Below, one piece after another: positions 43,083-54,196 of a DNA stretch of 64,000 nucleotides (its first letter is position 1; each line of letters opens with the position of its first letter). The DNA lies in NCBI RefSeq assembly GCF_947492535.1, contig NZ_CANLNH010000003.1, forward strand, positions 124,001-188,000, written 5' to 3'. This stretch comes from an uncultured Dokdonia sp. (lineage in GTDB: Bacteria; Bacteroidota; Bacteroidia; Flavobacteriales; Flavobacteriaceae). The notes below the pieces were generated by a model. It ran no database searches, had not been told where the DNA came from, and saw nothing but the letters and a program-made list of their open reading frames with translations. The translations under genes and the position numbers were made by a program.

Positions 43083-44381
43083 ATGAGAGCACTAACAAAA
43101 TATATAACGATAGCGTTCGTGTTAATTGCTTCTGTAGCAATAGCACAACAAACGCCAGCACCTGAACAAACAGAAGCATATACAATCGTAGGAGCTACAG
43201 CACATATAGGAAATGGAACTGTAATCGATACTGCTATTTTAATTATAGAAAACGGTAAAATAACCGTGTGCGCAGATGCCACAACAACTAAAATAGCATC
43301 CAGAGGTACTGTGATTAATGCAGAAGGAAAGCATGTCTATCCAGGATTTATTGCTACTAATACTACCTTAGGACTTGTAGAAGTAGGAGCAGTACGCCCA
43401 TCTAATGATGATGATGAAATCGGAAATATGATTCCGCATGTACGTTCTATAATAGCCTATAATGCAGAATCTAAAGTAGTAGAGAGTATGAGACCTAATG
43501 GTGTACTTATGGCACAAATACGCCCGTTAGGAGGTCGAATTTCAGGAACATCATCTGTAGTACAATTAGATGCATGGAATTGGGAAGATGCTGTTGTAAA
43601 AGCAGATGATGGTATTTATGTAAACTGGCCTTCTAGTATGACGAGAGGACGATGGTGGCTAGGAGAAGATCCAGGTTTCAAACCAAACAAGAACTATGCA
43701 AAGGATATAGATGAACTAAAAACCTTTGTAAATAATGCAAAAGCATATGCAAAGGGAAGTAGTGATATAAATCTTCCTTTCGAAGCGATGAAAGGTGTTT
43801 TTAATGGAAACCAACGTTTATTTATAAGTGCTAATGATGAGCGTCAAATACGTGATATTATCGCTTTTAAAAGCGAAATGAATATCCAAAACATTGTTCT
43901 TGTAGGAGGCTATCAATCTTATAAAGTAGCAGCAGAGTTAAAAACAGCGGGTATTCCAGTTGTTTTACAACGTGTTCAGGATTTACCTGCCATGGATGAT
44001 CATGACTACGATTTACCTTATAAACTTCCTAAGTTACTTGCAGACGCAGGAGTTCTTGTTGCATTAGGCTATGATGGGGAATACTGGCAAGTGCGTAATC
44101 TTCCTTTTTATGCAGGACAAGTAACACAGTTTGGAATGAGTGATGCAGATGCATTAAAACTCATTACAGAAAATGCAGCTAAGATCCTAGGTGTAGAAGC
44201 GACAGTGGGGACTTTAGAAGTAGGGAAAGATGCGACATTGTTTATCAGTGAAGGAAACGCACTAGACATGAGAGGTAATCAATTGTCAAGAGCTTTTATT
44301 CAAGGGAGAGCTATTAGTTTAGAAACACATCAAACAAAACTTTGGAAACGTTACGCAGAAAAAGTTGAAATCAAGAAATAA
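43083..44381 (+). CDS. Secreted amidohydrolase-like protein with degenerate metal site
   Basis: 432 residues from the ATG at 43083, which opens a signal peptide (LTKYITIAFVLIASVAIAQ). An open frame upstream to 43053 overlaps the previous gene and is rejected. It has the amidohydrolase layout (GKHVYPGFIATNTTLGLVEVG, ending NAAKILGVEATVGTLEVGKDATLFI), but the HxH position is ATNT, so a binuclear metal site is unlikely. Its similarity to the N-terminal half of the upstream enzyme and the four-base gap suggest that the two proteins form a complex. Confidence 0.85.
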   Translation: MRALTKYITIAFVLIASVAIAQQTPAPEQTEAYTIVGATAHIGNGTVIDTAILIIENGKITVCADATTTKIASRGTVINAEGKHVYPGFIATNTTLGLVEVGAVRPSNDDDEIGNMIPHVRSIIAYNAESKVVESMRPNGVLMAQIRPLGGRISGTSSVVQLDAWNWEDAVVKADDGIYVNWPSSMTRGRWWLGEDPGFKPNKNYAKDIDELKTFVNNAKAYAKGSSDINLPFEAMKGVFNGNQRLFISANDERQIRDIIAFKSEMNIQNIVLVGGYQSYKVAAELKTAGIPVVLQRVQDLPAMDDHDYDLPYKLPKLLADAGVLVALGYDGEYWQVRNLPFYAGQVTQFGMSDADALKLITENAAKILGVEATVGTLEVGKDATLFISEGNALDMRGNQLSRAFIQGRAISLETHQTKLWKRYAEKVEIKK

Positions 44382-44407
44382 CAGCTACATAATAGCCTAA
44401 TTTTAAG

Positions 44408-44437
44408 AGCGATTACTACAACGTAATCGCTTTTTTT
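44408..44437 (+). terminator. Terminator of the amidohydrolase operon
   Basis: AGCGATTAC and GTAATCGCT arms followed by a T-run, 27 bases after the stop. Confidence 0.93.
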
Positions 44438-44537
44438 ATGTATCTGTATATGAGTGGGTTACATAACTTTGTTTAACGACTAGTAAATGCTATTTATTTT
44501 TACGTAATTGCAATGCTTTTAAAACCTAATCTTTTTT

Positions 44538-46049
44538 ATGCGAGATACTCATTACATAAGTAGTGCAATCCTAGATCTGGCTACAATTTCTACGATTCTA
44601 CAAGAAAACAAACTCCTTGCGTTAAGCGAAGAAAGTCGTCATAATATTAATGCATCTAGAGCTTATTTAGATAAGAAGATAGAAGGAAACTCTAAACCCT
44701 TTTATGGTATTAATACGGGTTTTGGTAGTTTATGTAATGTTGCTATAAAAGATGAGCATCTTACGCAGTTACAAGAAAATTTAATGCGTTCTCATGCATG
44801 CGGTACAGGTGACTACGTACCTAAGTCTATTGTAAAGTTGATGATTTTATTAAAAGTACAATCGTTAAGCTATGGTCATAGTGGTGTACATATAGATACG
44901 GTAGAGCGTCTTATTGATTTTTATAATCTAGATATTCTTCCAGTAGTCTATACACAAGGTTCTTTAGGAGCTAGTGGGGATCTTGCACCATTAGCACATT
45001 TATCCTTACCATTAATTGGAGAAGGAATGGTATGGGAGGGCGATGAGCCCGCTTTCGCGAAAGCGGTATTAGAAAGACATCAATTGCGTCCGATACAGTT
45101 GAAATCTAAAGAAGGTTTAGCATTACTAAACGGAACGCAGTTTATGGTTGCATATGGACTAGATGCACTTTTGAAATGCCATAAGCTATCTTATCTGGCA
45201 GATATGATTGGAGCAATCTCTATAGACGCCTTCAATTGTAATCTTTCACCGTTTGATTCATTAGTGCATTATGTACGTCCACATAGAGGACAAATTAAAA
45301 CTGCCGAGCGTATTCAAGAGTTTCTTGCAGATAGTGAAATTGCTAAAACCGAAAAAGAAAACGTACAAGATCCCTATTCATTTAGATGTATACCTCAAGT
45401 GCATGGCGCTACAAAAGATGCTATTTTATATGCATCGAATACATTTAAAACAGAAATGAATAGTGTCACAGATAACCCTAACATTTTTGCGGCAGAAGAT
45501 AAGATCATAAGTGGTGGTAACTTTCATGGACAGCCATTAGCATTAGCATTAGATTTTCTTGCAATAGCCATGGCAGAAATAGGAAGTATTAGTGAACGTC
45601 GTACATATCAACTTATTAGTGGTCTTCGAGATTTACCTCCTTTTTTGGTAGACAATCCTGGACTACATAGTGGTATGATGATTCCACAATATACAGCAGC
45701 TAGTATTGTGAGTCAAAATAAACAATTAGCAACACCAGCAAGTGTAGATTCTATCGTATCATCAAATGGTCAAGAAGATCATGTGAGTATGGGAGCAAAT
45801 GCAGCTACCAAACTCTATAAAGTAGTAGAAAATATAGAAACTATTTTAGCAATAGAACTATTAAATGCATCACAAGCATTACACTTTAGAGCACCTTCAA
45901 AAACCTCTCCTTTTTTAGAGTCAATTATTAGCGCATATAGAACTGAAGTGCCTTTTGCTACTGAAGATAGAATCTTCTCTACAGATATTCATAAAACAAA
46001 AGAGTTTATGAATTCTATTCAAGTAGATACAGATATGATATTTAGGTAG
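44538..46049 (+). CDS. hutH: Histidine ammonia-lyase
   Basis: 503 residues. The MIO prosthetic group arises from Ala145-Ser146-Gly147 in GSLGASGDLAPLAHL; FYGINTGFGSL and NFHGQPLALALDF are further family marks. It removes ammonia from histidine to give urocanate. The rest of the hut pathway is not in the window. Residues 172-176 are AFAKA from the palindrome, in the surface segment EGDEPAFAKAVLERH. It overlaps the tail of the convergent 123-aa gene by eight bases. Confidence 0.92.
   Translation: MRDTHYISSAILDLATISTILQENKLLALSEESRHNINASRAYLDKKIEGNSKPFYGINTGFGSLCNVAIKDEHLTQLQENLMRSHACGTGDYVPKSIVKLMILLKVQSLSYGHSGVHIDTVERLIDFYNLDILPVVYTQGSLGASGDLAPLAHLSLPLIGEGMVWEGDEPAFAKAVLERHQLRPIQLKSKEGLALLNGTQFMVAYGLDALLKCHKLSYLADMIGAISIDAFNCNLSPFDSLVHYVRPHRGQIKTAERIQEFLADSEIAKTEKENVQDPYSFRCIPQVHGATKDAILYASNTFKTEMNSVTDNPNIFAAEDKIISGGNFHGQPLALALDFLAIAMAEIGSISERRTYQLISGLRDLPPFLVDNPGLHSGMMIPQYTAASIVSQNKQLATPASVDSIVSSNGQEDHVSMGANAATKLYKVVENIETILAIELLNASQALHFRAPSKTSPFLESIISAYRTEVPFATEDRIFSTDIHKTKEFMNSIQVDTDMIFR
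45049..45066. repeat. GCTTTCGCGAAAGC palindrome inside hutH
   Basis: 18-bp palindrome CCGCTTTCGCGAAAGCGG; reading frame AFAKA. Confidence 0.95.
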
Positions 46050-46413
46050 AAAGCGTTTTATTCATCCAATCAATAGCTTGATCTAACGTATTAAAAACTT
46101 CAAAAGGGTGCTCAAAGAATTGACGCTCTATATCTGCATTTCCTTTATTGATAGGGTCTGAAGAGACAATAGCAATAGCTTTTATATTTGAGTTTTTTGC
46201 GGTCTCTATATAAACTGTAGGATTTACTGAATATGAGTGAATTCTATTTGAAATATAACCGTAGGTTTTTCCTTTAAAATGATCTTTACAAAATTTTAGA
46301 AATTGCGTATTGTAGTGGATGTCAAATGTGATGCCTTCTTTCATTTCAGCGATCACAATATCATTTTGAATTCTGACTTTTCCAAAGTCAAAATCGGTTT
46401 CGCGAGTATTCAA
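46042..46413 (-). CDS. Small STAS/SpoIIAA-like protein, paralogue 1
   Basis: 123 residues from a TTG start at 46413; a stop lies four codons upstream and the first internal Met is residue 24, inside the conserved part, so TTG is the best start. Alternating strands and helices (KVRIQNDIVIAEMKEGITFD, KTYGYISNRIHSYSVNPTVYIE, KAIAIVSSDP, FEVFNTLDQAIDWMNKTL) resemble the SpoIIAA/STAS-like fold. It is similar to the next gene over its whole length. No function known to me. Confidence 0.7.
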   Translation of the reverse strand: MNTRETDFDFGKVRIQNDIVIAEMKEGITFDIHYNTQFLKFCKDHFKGKTYGYISNRIHSYSVNPTVYIETAKNSNIKAIAIVSSDPINKGNADIERQFFEHPFEVFNTLDQAIDWMNKTLST

Positions 46414-46583
46414 ATTTGTTATTGGTTAGGGGGGTTAACAACTTAATTTATCGCTAATCTCGTGTAAAATAAATTAAAAATCAAATCAATTCTTTAGAAG
46501 ATTAGTATTCAATTGTATAGGTTGTAATTTAAACTAATGAATGTTAGTTTTTATGTGTAGATGTTGCAAAATGGCAACAAGGT

Positions 46584-46964
46584 TTAAACAGGGTTTGTTT
46601 TGTTAAAAAAATTATCAACACAAGAAATGGCTTCCTCAAGACTTTCTACAACGAGTAACTTTTTTTTAGAAAAACGTTTTTCAAATTCAACAATATTTAA
46701 TTTTGCTTTATCATCAGTAATAATGATAAAGGTTTCTAGATTTTTAATCTTATTGATACTAGTATGAACTAAAGGATCAAATGAATACGAATTTTTACGA
46801 TACGAGATGTATACAAAAGGCCGGTGATCAATATGTTTATTTATGAGTTTTTCAAGAGATTCTACATGATCTGTTTCCAAGTGAATACCTTCTTTGATCT
46901 GATTGATCACATAATTCTCATAAATAGACATAGAACATATATCTAAGTCGTAATGCTTCAACAT
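46584..46964 (-). CDS. Small STAS/SpoIIAA-like protein, paralogue 2
   Basis: 126 residues from the ATG at 46964; the open frame continues to a TTG at 46994, but the ATG start gives a length equal to paralogue 1. The same pattern is visible: ENYVINQIKEGIHLETDHVES, FVYISYRKNSYSFDPLVHTSI, LETFIIITDD, and a final helix VESLEEAISCVDNFF. About 170 bases separate the two genes, and both are preceded by a run of C or G (CCCCCC on the coding strand). Presumably a duplication; role unknown. Confidence 0.7.
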   Translation of the reverse strand: MLKHYDLDICSMSIYENYVINQIKEGIHLETDHVESLEKLINKHIDHRPFVYISYRKNSYSFDPLVHTSINKIKNLETFIIITDDKAKLNIVEFEKRFSKKKLLVVESLEEAISCVDNFFNKTNPV

Positions 46965-47048
46965 AAGAGGGGGGCTTATCTTGCAAAGATACAAAAATGA
47001 AAAAATGCAAAAAAATAAACTAGTGTTTTTAAAAAATGAATAAATCTA

Positions 47049-47444
47049 TTATGCTTCTTCAGCAGGAGATAATGGCTCTTTAGGCTCAGGTAGTATTTCC
47101 ATAAAATAATATACAATACCTCCTATACCACTCGCTAATAATATAATTAGAATCCATATAAGCTGGCCATTATTTTGCGTTTTAAGTTTAGGATTTTTAG
47201 TGACGTGTATGATATGTAAAATAAGCGCTGTAAGTCCAGAAATAAGCATTAAGACCATAAATGTCATGGCGAGTCCAAAACCTACAAAAAAGGTATCTGG
47301 AGGTCCTTGAGATTCAAAACCAGAAGGATCACTGAATGATCCAAAAAAGATTGCAAAAAATGAAATGAGGTACCCTATAAAACAAAGAATAGGCATAAAT
47401 GTTACTATGCCTATTCCTATTTTTTGTGATTTTGATAATTTCAT
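47049..47444 (-). CDS. Membrane protein following clpC
   Basis: 131 residues with three membrane helices (about 9-33, 52-74 and 95-114) and an acidic Pro-rich tail (ILPEPKEPLSPAEEA). The helix pair with HIIHVTKNPKLK resembles the phospholipase-D N-terminal membrane module common in Bacteroidota. It starts one base after the clpC stop, so it is probably co-transcribed with clpC. No function assigned. Confidence 0.75.
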   Translation of the reverse strand: MKLSKSQKIGIGIVTFMPILCFIGYLISFFAIFFGSFSDPSGFESQGPPDTFFVGFGLAMTFMVLMLISGLTALILHIIHVTKNPKLKTQNNGQLIWILIILLASGIGGIVYYFMEILPEPKEPLSPAEEA

Positions 47445-47445
47445 A

Positions 47446-49998
47446 TTACGACTCTGTAGTAGTTGCTTTATCTATAGTGATAGTAAGTTCATTACTTTTG
47501 CTATCTAAATCCATAGTTATACTATCTCCTTCTTCTAATTTTGAAGTAATGATTTCTTCAGCAAGAGCATCTTCAATATACTTTTGAATAGCTCGCTTAA
47601 GAGGTCTTGCTCCATAATCTTTATCAAACCCTTTATCACTGATATAATCTTTTGCTTTTTCTGTTAACGTGAGATCATATCCAAGGTCTTTGATACGTAT
47701 AAATAATTTTGCAAGTTCGATATCTATAATCTGATGTATATGCTCTCTTTCTAAAGCATTAAAGACAACGACATCGTCAACACGATTTAAGAATTCTGGA
47801 GCAAATGCTTTTTTCAATGCATTTTGGATCACACTTTTTGCATTCTCATCAACTTGTGTTTTACGAGCAGACGTTCCAAATCCAACACCTTGACCAAAGT
47901 CTTTTAATTTACGAGCACCAATATTAGATGTCATAATAATAATCGTATTTCTAAAATCAATTTTACGACCTAAGGAATCTGTTAAGAAACCATCATCAAG
48001 TACTTGAAGTAGCATATTAAACACATCTGGATGCGCTTTTTCGATTTCATCTAGTAATACAACAGCATAAGGTTTTCTACGTACTTTTTCAGTAAGTTGC
48101 CCTCCTTCTTCATAGCCTACATATCCTGGAGGCGCTCCAACCAATCTTGAGATGGCAAACTTCTCCATATACTCACTCATATCAATACGTATAAGAGAAT
48201 CTTCATTGTCAAACAGCTCTTTTGCAAGAACTTTAGCAAGTTGCGTTTTCCCAACACCGGTTTGTCCTAAGAATATAAAAGAACCAATAGGTTTATTAGG
48301 ATCTTTTAGCCCAGCACGATTACGTTGTATAGCCTTCGCTACTTTTGCAACAGCCTCATCTTGACCTATTACATTATTCTTTATTGTAGCTGGTAGATCA
48401 GCAAGTTTATTGCTTTCTGTTTGTGCGATACGATTTACAGGAATACCTGTCATCATACTTACCACATCCGCTACATTATCTTCAGAAACTACTTCCTTAT
48501 GGAGTTTTGATTCTTCCTCCCAACGTTCTTGAGCAACAGAAAGTTCTTTTTCTAGATTTTTCTCATCGTCACGTAACTTAGCTGCTTCTTCGTACTTCTG
48601 TTTTTTAACAACCGTTGTTTTGAGTTCACGTACTTCTTCTAGTTTACTTTCTAACTCTAGAATCTTTTTAGGAACATCAATATTTGTGATATGTACACGA
48701 GAACCCGCTTCATCTAATGCATCTATAGCTTTGTCTGGTAAGAATCGATCAGTCATATATCGATTTGTTAACTTCACACACGCCTCAATAGCATCATCTG
48801 TGTAGGTGACATTGTGATGCTCTTCATATTTTTCTTTTATATTTTGAAGAATTTCTATTGTTTCCTCTACTGTTGTAGGCTCGACAATTACTTTTTGGAA
48901 ACGACGTTCTAAAGCCCCATCTTTTTCAATATGCTGTCTAAACTCATCTAGGGTTGTAGCTCCTACACATTGTATTTCGCCTCGAGCGAGTGCAGGTTTA
49001 AACATATTAGAAGCATCTAGTGATCCCGTTGCGCCACCAGCACCTACTATGGTATGAATTTCATCTATAAAAAGAATAATATCATCATTCTTTTCAAGTT
49101 CATTCATTACAGCTTTCATACGCTCTTCAAACTGACCTCTATATTTAGTACCTGCAACTAGACTAGCCAGATCAAGTGTAACGACTCTTTTATCAAAAAG
49201 AATACGTGACACTTTGCGTTGTACAATACGTAGTGCAAGCCCTTCTGCAATTGCAGATTTACCTACACCAGGCTCTCCAATAAGTAATGGATTATTTTTC
49301 TTACGTCTACTTAATATTTGAGAAACGCGTTCTATTTCTTTTGTTCTACCAACAACAGGATCTAATTTCCCTTCTTCTGCCATGGCAGTAAGATCTCTTC
49401 CAAAGTTGTCTAAAACTGGAGTTTTACTTTTTTTAGTTCCTTTAGATGAAGAAGCATTTCCAAATGGATTTTCTTTTTCTCCTTCATTGCCTGACTCTTG
49501 GTCATCGCTAAATGATTCTGATTTTATAGGCTCTATATAATCATCCTCTTCATTTGACATCATAAGTTTAAATTGATCTTTTACATTATCATAATCTACC
49601 TTAAGTCTATTTAATAACTTTGTGGTAGGGTCGTTTTCGTTTCTAAGTATACACAGAATCAAATGCGCTGTATTTATAGAAGAACTCTGGAATAGTTTTG
49701 CTTCTAAAAATGTAGTTTTTAATGCACGTTCAGCTTGTCTTGTTAAGTGTAAGTTCTTCTTGTCATTACCTTGTAGACCACTATTTGGGTTTGCAGGACT
49801 TAGGATTTCAACCTTACGGCGTAAATGTTCTAAGTCTATATTTAAAGCACTCAATATATTGATAGCTTTACCACTACCATCTCTTAGTAGTCCAAGCAAT
49901 AAATGTTCTGTTCCTATAAAGTCGTGACCTAATCGCAAAGCTTCTTCTTTGCTATAGGCAATCACGTCTTTTACTCTAGGTGAAAAATTATCATCCAT
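47446..49998 (-). CDS. clpC: ATP-dependent Clp protease ATP-binding subunit ClpC
   Basis: 850 residues. An N-terminal double Clp_N domain ([34 protein letters not shown]) is followed by D1 with Walker A GEPGVGKS, then a UVR-type coiled segment ([21 protein letters not shown]) in the middle domain, D2 with Walker A GQTGVGKT and the ClpB_D2 lid domain. The UVR segment marks ClpC. It unfolds proteins for ClpP in stress response and protein turnover. Monocistronic or with the 131-aa membrane gene. A 20-mer palindrome lies between it and gyrA. Confidence 0.95.
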   Translation of the reverse strand: MDDNFSPRVKDVIAYSKEEALRLGHDFIGTEHLLLGLLRDGSGKAINILSALNIDLEHLRRKVEILSPANPNSGLQGNDKKNLHLTRQAERALKTTFLEAKLFQSSSINTAHLILCILRNENDPTTKLLNRLKVDYDNVKDQFKLMMSNEEDDYIEPIKSESFSDDQESGNEGEKENPFGNASSSKGTKKSKTPVLDNFGRDLTAMAEEGKLDPVVGRTKEIERVSQILSRRKKNNPLLIGEPGVGKSAIAEGLALRIVQRKVSRILFDKRVVTLDLASLVAGTKYRGQFEERMKAVMNELEKNDDIILFIDEIHTIVGAGGATGSLDASNMFKPALARGEIQCVGATTLDEFRQHIEKDGALERRFQKVIVEPTTVEETIEILQNIKEKYEEHHNVTYTDDAIEACVKLTNRYMTDRFLPDKAIDALDEAGSRVHITNIDVPKKILELESKLEEVRELKTTVVKKQKYEEAAKLRDDEKNLEKELSVAQERWEEESKLHKEVVSEDNVADVVSMMTGIPVNRIAQTESNKLADLPATIKNNVIGQDEAVAKVAKAIQRNRAGLKDPNKPIGSFIFLGQTGVGKTQLAKVLAKELFDNEDSLIRIDMSEYMEKFAISRLVGAPPGYVGYEEGGQLTEKVRRKPYAVVLLDEIEKAHPDVFNMLLQVLDDGFLTDSLGRKIDFRNTIIIMTSNIGARKLKDFGQGVGFGTSARKTQVDENAKSVIQNALKKAFAPEFLNRVDDVVVFNALEREHIHQIIDIELAKLFIRIKDLGYDLTLTEKAKDYISDKGFDKDYGARPLKRAIQKYIEDALAEEIITSKLEEGDSITMDLDSKSNELTITIDKATTTES

Positions 49999-50160
49999 AA
50001 TTTATATCTCCTTTTCGTTCATTGTAAATTTAAGCATTCTCATTCAAAAATCATTCCGCTTAAGATACTTAGTAGCTAATAGACAAAATAACTGACAGTT
50101 TGCCAAGTGTATTGTGAGGTAGTTATTAAAAATTGGTTGTTAAATATTGTTAATAAAAAG

Positions 50161-50180
50161 TACGCTTTCGCGAAAGCGTA
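50161..50180. repeat. GCTTTCGCGAAAGC palindrome, intergenic
   Basis: Perfect TACGCTTTCGCGAAAGCGTA in the divergent clpC/gyrA region, about 75 bases before the gyrA ATG. Its place between two divergent promoters is where a regulator could act on both. Confidence 0.95.
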
Positions 50181-50254
50181 TACCCATAAAAACCTTTTAA
50201 AATAGGTATATTGCTAGCTAGTAAAATTGACATAAAAATTTAATCAATCTATAT

Positions 50255-52801
50255 ATGGCAGGAGGAGAAAAATTGATCCCAATTAATATTGAAGATGAAA
50301 TGAAGTCAGCGTACATCGATTATTCGATGTCGGTCATTGTGTCACGTGCATTACCCGATGTACGCGATGGTCTTAAACCTGTACACCGTAGAGTACTCTA
50401 TGGTATGCACGAGTTAGGTATTCGTGCGAGTGGTGCTCATAAGAAATCTGCAAGAATTGTAGGAGAAGTATTAGGAAAGTATCACCCACATGGAGATACA
50501 TCTGTATACGATGCAATGGTACGTATGGCTCAAGAATGGAGTTTACGTTATATGCTTATAGATGGTCAAGGGAATTTTGGTTCTGTAGATGGTGATAGTC
50601 CAGCTGCAATGCGTTATACAGAAGCACGTATGCGTAAGATATCAGAAGATATGCTTGCAGATATAGAAAAAGATACGGTAGATCATCAACTTAATTTTGA
50701 TGATACACTTTATGAGCCTAAAGTATTACCAACACGAGTACCTGGATTACTTATCAATGGCGCTTCAGGAATTGCGGTAGGAATGGCTACCAATATGCCT
50801 CCTCATAACTTGACAGAAGTTGTTAATGGAACAGTAGCTTATATTGAAAACAACGATATCGATATTGATGAGTTGATGCAACACGTAAAAGCTCCTGATT
50901 TCCCTACGGGAGGAACTATTTATGGATATGATGGCGTACGTGAAGCATTTAAAACTGGTCGTGGTCGTGTAGTGATGCGAGCTAAAGCGACCATAGAAGA
51001 AGTAAAAGGGCGTGAGTGTATAATCGTTACCGAAATACCATATCAGGTAAATAAAGCCGATATGATTAAGAAAACGGCAGATATGATCAACGATAAGAAA
51101 ATCGATGGTATTTCTGCGATACGGGATGAGTCTGATAGAAACGGAATGCGTATTGTATACGTTTTAAAAAGAGACGGTATTCCAAATATTGTTCTCAATA
51201 AATTATATAAGTATACAGCATTACAATCTTCATTTAGTGTAAATAATATAGCACTTGTAAATGGACGACCAGAAATGTTGAACCTTAAGGATATGATTCA
51301 CCATTTTGTGGAGCATCGTCATGTGGTAGTTGTACGTAGAACAAAATACGAACTTAAGAAAGCAGAAGATAGAGCACATATCCTTGAAGGATTAATTATT
51401 GCATCAGATAATATTGATGAAGTAATTGCTATTATACGAGGAAGCTCAAATGCAGATGAGGCTAGAGCAAACCTTATAGAACGTTTCAAACTCTCAGAAA
51501 TACAAGCAAAAGCGATTGTAGAAATGCGATTACGCCAGTTAACAGGTCTAGAACAAGACAAGTTACGTGCAGAGTTTGATGAGATTATGAAAACGATAGA
51601 AGATCTTAAAGATATTCTTGCAAGCAAGGAGCGTCGTATGAATATCATCAAAGAAGAACTGTTAGAAGTACAAAGAAAATATGGTGATGAGCGTCGCTCT
51701 GTTATAGAATATGCAGGAGGGGATGTAAGTATTACAGACCTTATTCCTGATGAAAAGGTAGTGATCACTATTTCTCATGCTGGGTATATTAAGCGTACGT
51801 CACTTACCGAATATAAAACTCAGAATAGAGGAGGTGTAGGACAAAAAGCATCTACAACACGTAATGAAGATTTCTTAGAACATCTTTTTGTAGGAACTAA
51901 TCATCAATATATGTTGTTCTTTACTCAGAAAGGAAAATGTTTCTGGATGCGTGTATTTGAAATTCCTGAAGGAAGTAAAACGTCTAAAGGAAGAGCTATT
52001 CAGAATCTGATTAATATAGAACAAGATGATAAAGTAAAAGCATTTGTTACTACGCAAGATCTCAAAGACGAGGAGTATGTAAATAGTAATTACATTATCA
52101 TGGCGACTAAGAAAGGGCAAGTGAAGAAAACATCACTTGAACAATACTCTCGTCCTAGAACAAATGGTATTAATGCAATTACTATTAAAGAGGGTGATGA
52201 GTTACTAGAAGCAAAACTTACAAATGGAGAGAGTCAAGTAATGCTTGCGGTTAAATCTGGGAAAGCTATTCGCTTTGAAGAAAGCAAGACTAGACCTATG
52301 GGTAGAGGCGCATCTGGTGTTCGTGGCATAACTCTTGCTAATGAGAATGACGAAGTCGTAGGAATGGTTTCTGTAAATGATGTAGAAAGTAATATTCTAG
52401 TGGTTTCAGAAAAAGGATATGGCAAGCGTAGTAGTCTTGAAGATTATCGTATTACGAATCGTGGAGGAAAAGGTGTAAAAACAATTTCTGTAACAGATAA
52501 GACAGGAGAACTCGTTGCCATTAAGAATGTAACAGATGATGATGATCTTATGATTATCAATAAGTCAGGGATCGCGATCCGTATGGAAGTTGCAGATTTA
52601 CGTGTCATGGGTAGAGCCACGCAAGGAGTAAAACTGATCAACTTAAAAGGAAGCGATTCTATTGCAGCTGTAGCCAAAGTAAAACATGATGAAGACGAAA
52701 TAGATGAAGATGATTTAGAAGGTACATCAGAAGCTACACAAGCAACTGAAGGACAAACTGATTCAACTCCAAACACAAATGCTTCTGAAGAAGAAGAATA
52801 A
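50255..52801 (+). CDS. gyrA: DNA gyrase subunit A
   Basis: 848 residues. The catalytic tyrosine is Tyr121 in [10 protein letters not shown]; the quinolone-determining segment reads [19 protein letters not shown]. The C-terminal wrapping domain carries a GyrA box variant, QNRGGVGQ, and six blade-like repeats (GKGVK, MGRGA, etc.). It ends with an acidic tail ([18 protein letters not shown]) as in many Bacteroidota. With GyrB it negatively supercoils DNA. It is followed 60 bases later by the TPR gene. Confidence 0.98.
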   Translation: MAGGEKLIPINIEDEMKSAYIDYSMSVIVSRALPDVRDGLKPVHRRVLYGMHELGIRASGAHKKSARIVGEVLGKYHPHGDTSVYDAMVRMAQEWSLRYMLIDGQGNFGSVDGDSPAAMRYTEARMRKISEDMLADIEKDTVDHQLNFDDTLYEPKVLPTRVPGLLINGASGIAVGMATNMPPHNLTEVVNGTVAYIENNDIDIDELMQHVKAPDFPTGGTIYGYDGVREAFKTGRGRVVMRAKATIEEVKGRECIIVTEIPYQVNKADMIKKTADMINDKKIDGISAIRDESDRNGMRIVYVLKRDGIPNIVLNKLYKYTALQSSFSVNNIALVNGRPEMLNLKDMIHHFVEHRHVVVVRRTKYELKKAEDRAHILEGLIIASDNIDEVIAIIRGSSNADEARANLIERFKLSEIQAKAIVEMRLRQLTGLEQDKLRAEFDEIMKTIEDLKDILASKERRMNIIKEELLEVQRKYGDERRSVIEYAGGDVSITDLIPDEKVVITISHAGYIKRTSLTEYKTQNRGGVGQKASTTRNEDFLEHLFVGTNHQYMLFFTQKGKCFWMRVFEIPEGSKTSKGRAIQNLINIEQDDKVKAFVTTQDLKDEEYVNSNYIIMATKKGQVKKTSLEQYSRPRTNGINAITIKEGDELLEAKLTNGESQVMLAVKSGKAIRFEESKTRPMGRGASGVRGITLANENDEVVGMVSVNDVESNILVVSEKGYGKRSSLEDYRITNRGGKGVKTISVTDKTGELVAIKNVTDDDDLMIINKSGIAIRMEVADLRVMGRATQGVKLINLKGSDSIAAVAKVKHDEDEIDEDDLEGTSEATQATEGQTDSTPNTNASEEEE

Positions 52802-52861
52802 ATAATGGGGTTGAACAAATTTTAATTAATTTTGTAACCCCTTAATATTAAACAATAGATA

Positions 52862-54136
52862 ATGAAGACTAAATTTTTATTTGTAATAGCCCTAGCTTTA
52901 GGAGTTTCAGCATTTGCTCAAAAGAAAGAAGTAAAAGCCATTCAAAAAGCGATTAAAAGCGGTAGCTATGGAGAAGCAAAAAATCTTGTTGGAGCAGCAG
53001 AAGCTTTAATCGGATCTATGGATGATAAAACAAAAGAAAGCTTTTTACTCGCAAAAGCACAAGCCTTTTTAGGTGTTAATAATAAAAACGCAGAAGATCT
53101 TAAAGTAGCTGCAACTGCTTATAATGACTTGAAAGATACCAAGTATAATGCAGAAGCAGAAGCTGGTATTTCTAATGTAGTTGTTGCAATGGTAAACTCT
53201 GCTATTGAAGATCAGAATACGCAAAATTATACCAGTGCCTCTACAAAACTTGCAGATGCATATAATTATAGTAAAAATGATACTATATATCTGTATTATG
53301 CTGCATCAAACTCTGTAAACGGTAAAGATTATGATACTGCCTTAACGTATTATAATCAACTTAATGAACTTAAGTTCTCAGGAATTGAAACGTTATATTA
53401 CGCCACAGAAGTTGAAACTAATAAAGAAGTTCGAATTCCTTCAAAACAAGAAAGAGATCTTTTGGTTTTAGGTAAGACACATATCAAACCAACTGAAAAG
53501 AAAAGTGAATCTAAAAGAGGCGAGATCGTTAAGAATATAGCATTAATCTATATGTCTCAAGGAAAAAATGAAGAAGCTCTTGCTGCGATGGATGCTGCGC
53601 GTGCAGAAAATCCTGATGATCTTATATTAATTCGTTCTCAAGCAAACATATACTTAGAAATGAATCAAATGGATAAGTATAAGGCAACGATCAAAGAAGT
53701 GATTGAAAAAGATCCTAATAACCCAGAGTTATATTACAACTTAGGAGTTGGAGAAGATAAGTTAGGAAACAATGAAGAGGCTAGAACATATTATGAAAAA
53801 GCAATTTCTTTAAATCCAGAATATTCTGCTGCTTATAATAACATTGGTGCTCTTATTTTAGGTGCTGAAAAAGCTATTGTTGATCAGATGAATAGTCTTG
53901 GTACTTCAAATGCTGATTATAAAAAATATGATGAGCTTAAAGAGAAAAGACAAAACGTATATAGGGAAGCTGCTCCATACTTAGAGAAAGCATTACAATA
54001 CCGCTCTGACGAAAAAGGAACTGCACGCTCATTAGAATTAGCACGTACATTATACGGTATCTACCAGCAATTAGGAGAGACTTCTAAAGCAGATACGATG
54101 AAAGCAAAAATTGAAATACTAGAAGAAGGAAATTAA
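52862..54136 (+). CDS. Secreted TPR protein downstream of gyrA
   Basis: 424 residues with signal peptide MKTKFLFVIALALGVSAFAQ. Several tetratricopeptide repeats are visible, for example NIALIYMSQGKNEEALAAMDAARAENP, then ANIYLEMNQMDKYKATIKEVIEKDP and YYNLGVGEDKLGNNEEARTYYEKAISLNP (given in pieces). Such proteins are periplasmic scaffolds in flavobacteria, and this gene order after gyrA recurs there. It is probably co-transcribed with gyrA; the terminator at 54150 ends the unit. Confidence 0.85.
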   Translation: MKTKFLFVIALALGVSAFAQKKEVKAIQKAIKSGSYGEAKNLVGAAEALIGSMDDKTKESFLLAKAQAFLGVNNKNAEDLKVAATAYNDLKDTKYNAEAEAGISNVVVAMVNSAIEDQNTQNYTSASTKLADAYNYSKNDTIYLYYAASNSVNGKDYDTALTYYNQLNELKFSGIETLYYATEVETNKEVRIPSKQERDLLVLGKTHIKPTEKKSESKRGEIVKNIALIYMSQGKNEEALAAMDAARAENPDDLILIRSQANIYLEMNQMDKYKATIKEVIEKDPNNPELYYNLGVGEDKLGNNEEARTYYEKAISLNPEYSAAYNNIGALILGAEKAIVDQMNSLGTSNADYKKYDELKEKRQNVYREAAPYLEKALQYRSDEKGTARSLELARTLYGIYQQLGETSKADTMKAKIEILEEGN

Positions 54137-54149
54137 TTTTTCTTATTTC

Positions 54150-54196
54150 AAGCATAAAAAAACCAGCAATTAATTATTGCTGGTTTTTTTATGCTT
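54150..54196. terminator. Bidirectional terminator between TPR and M23 genes
   Basis: A long symmetrical stem (AAGCATAAAAAAACCAGCAA, TAATT-type loop, complement) with A- and T-runs on both sides; it serves two convergent genes. Confidence 0.95.

Noticed and set aside
51319-51768. 149-codon frame antisense to gyrA
   Set aside because: It lies wholly within gyrA, has low-complexity composition and no family resemblance; a shadow frame.
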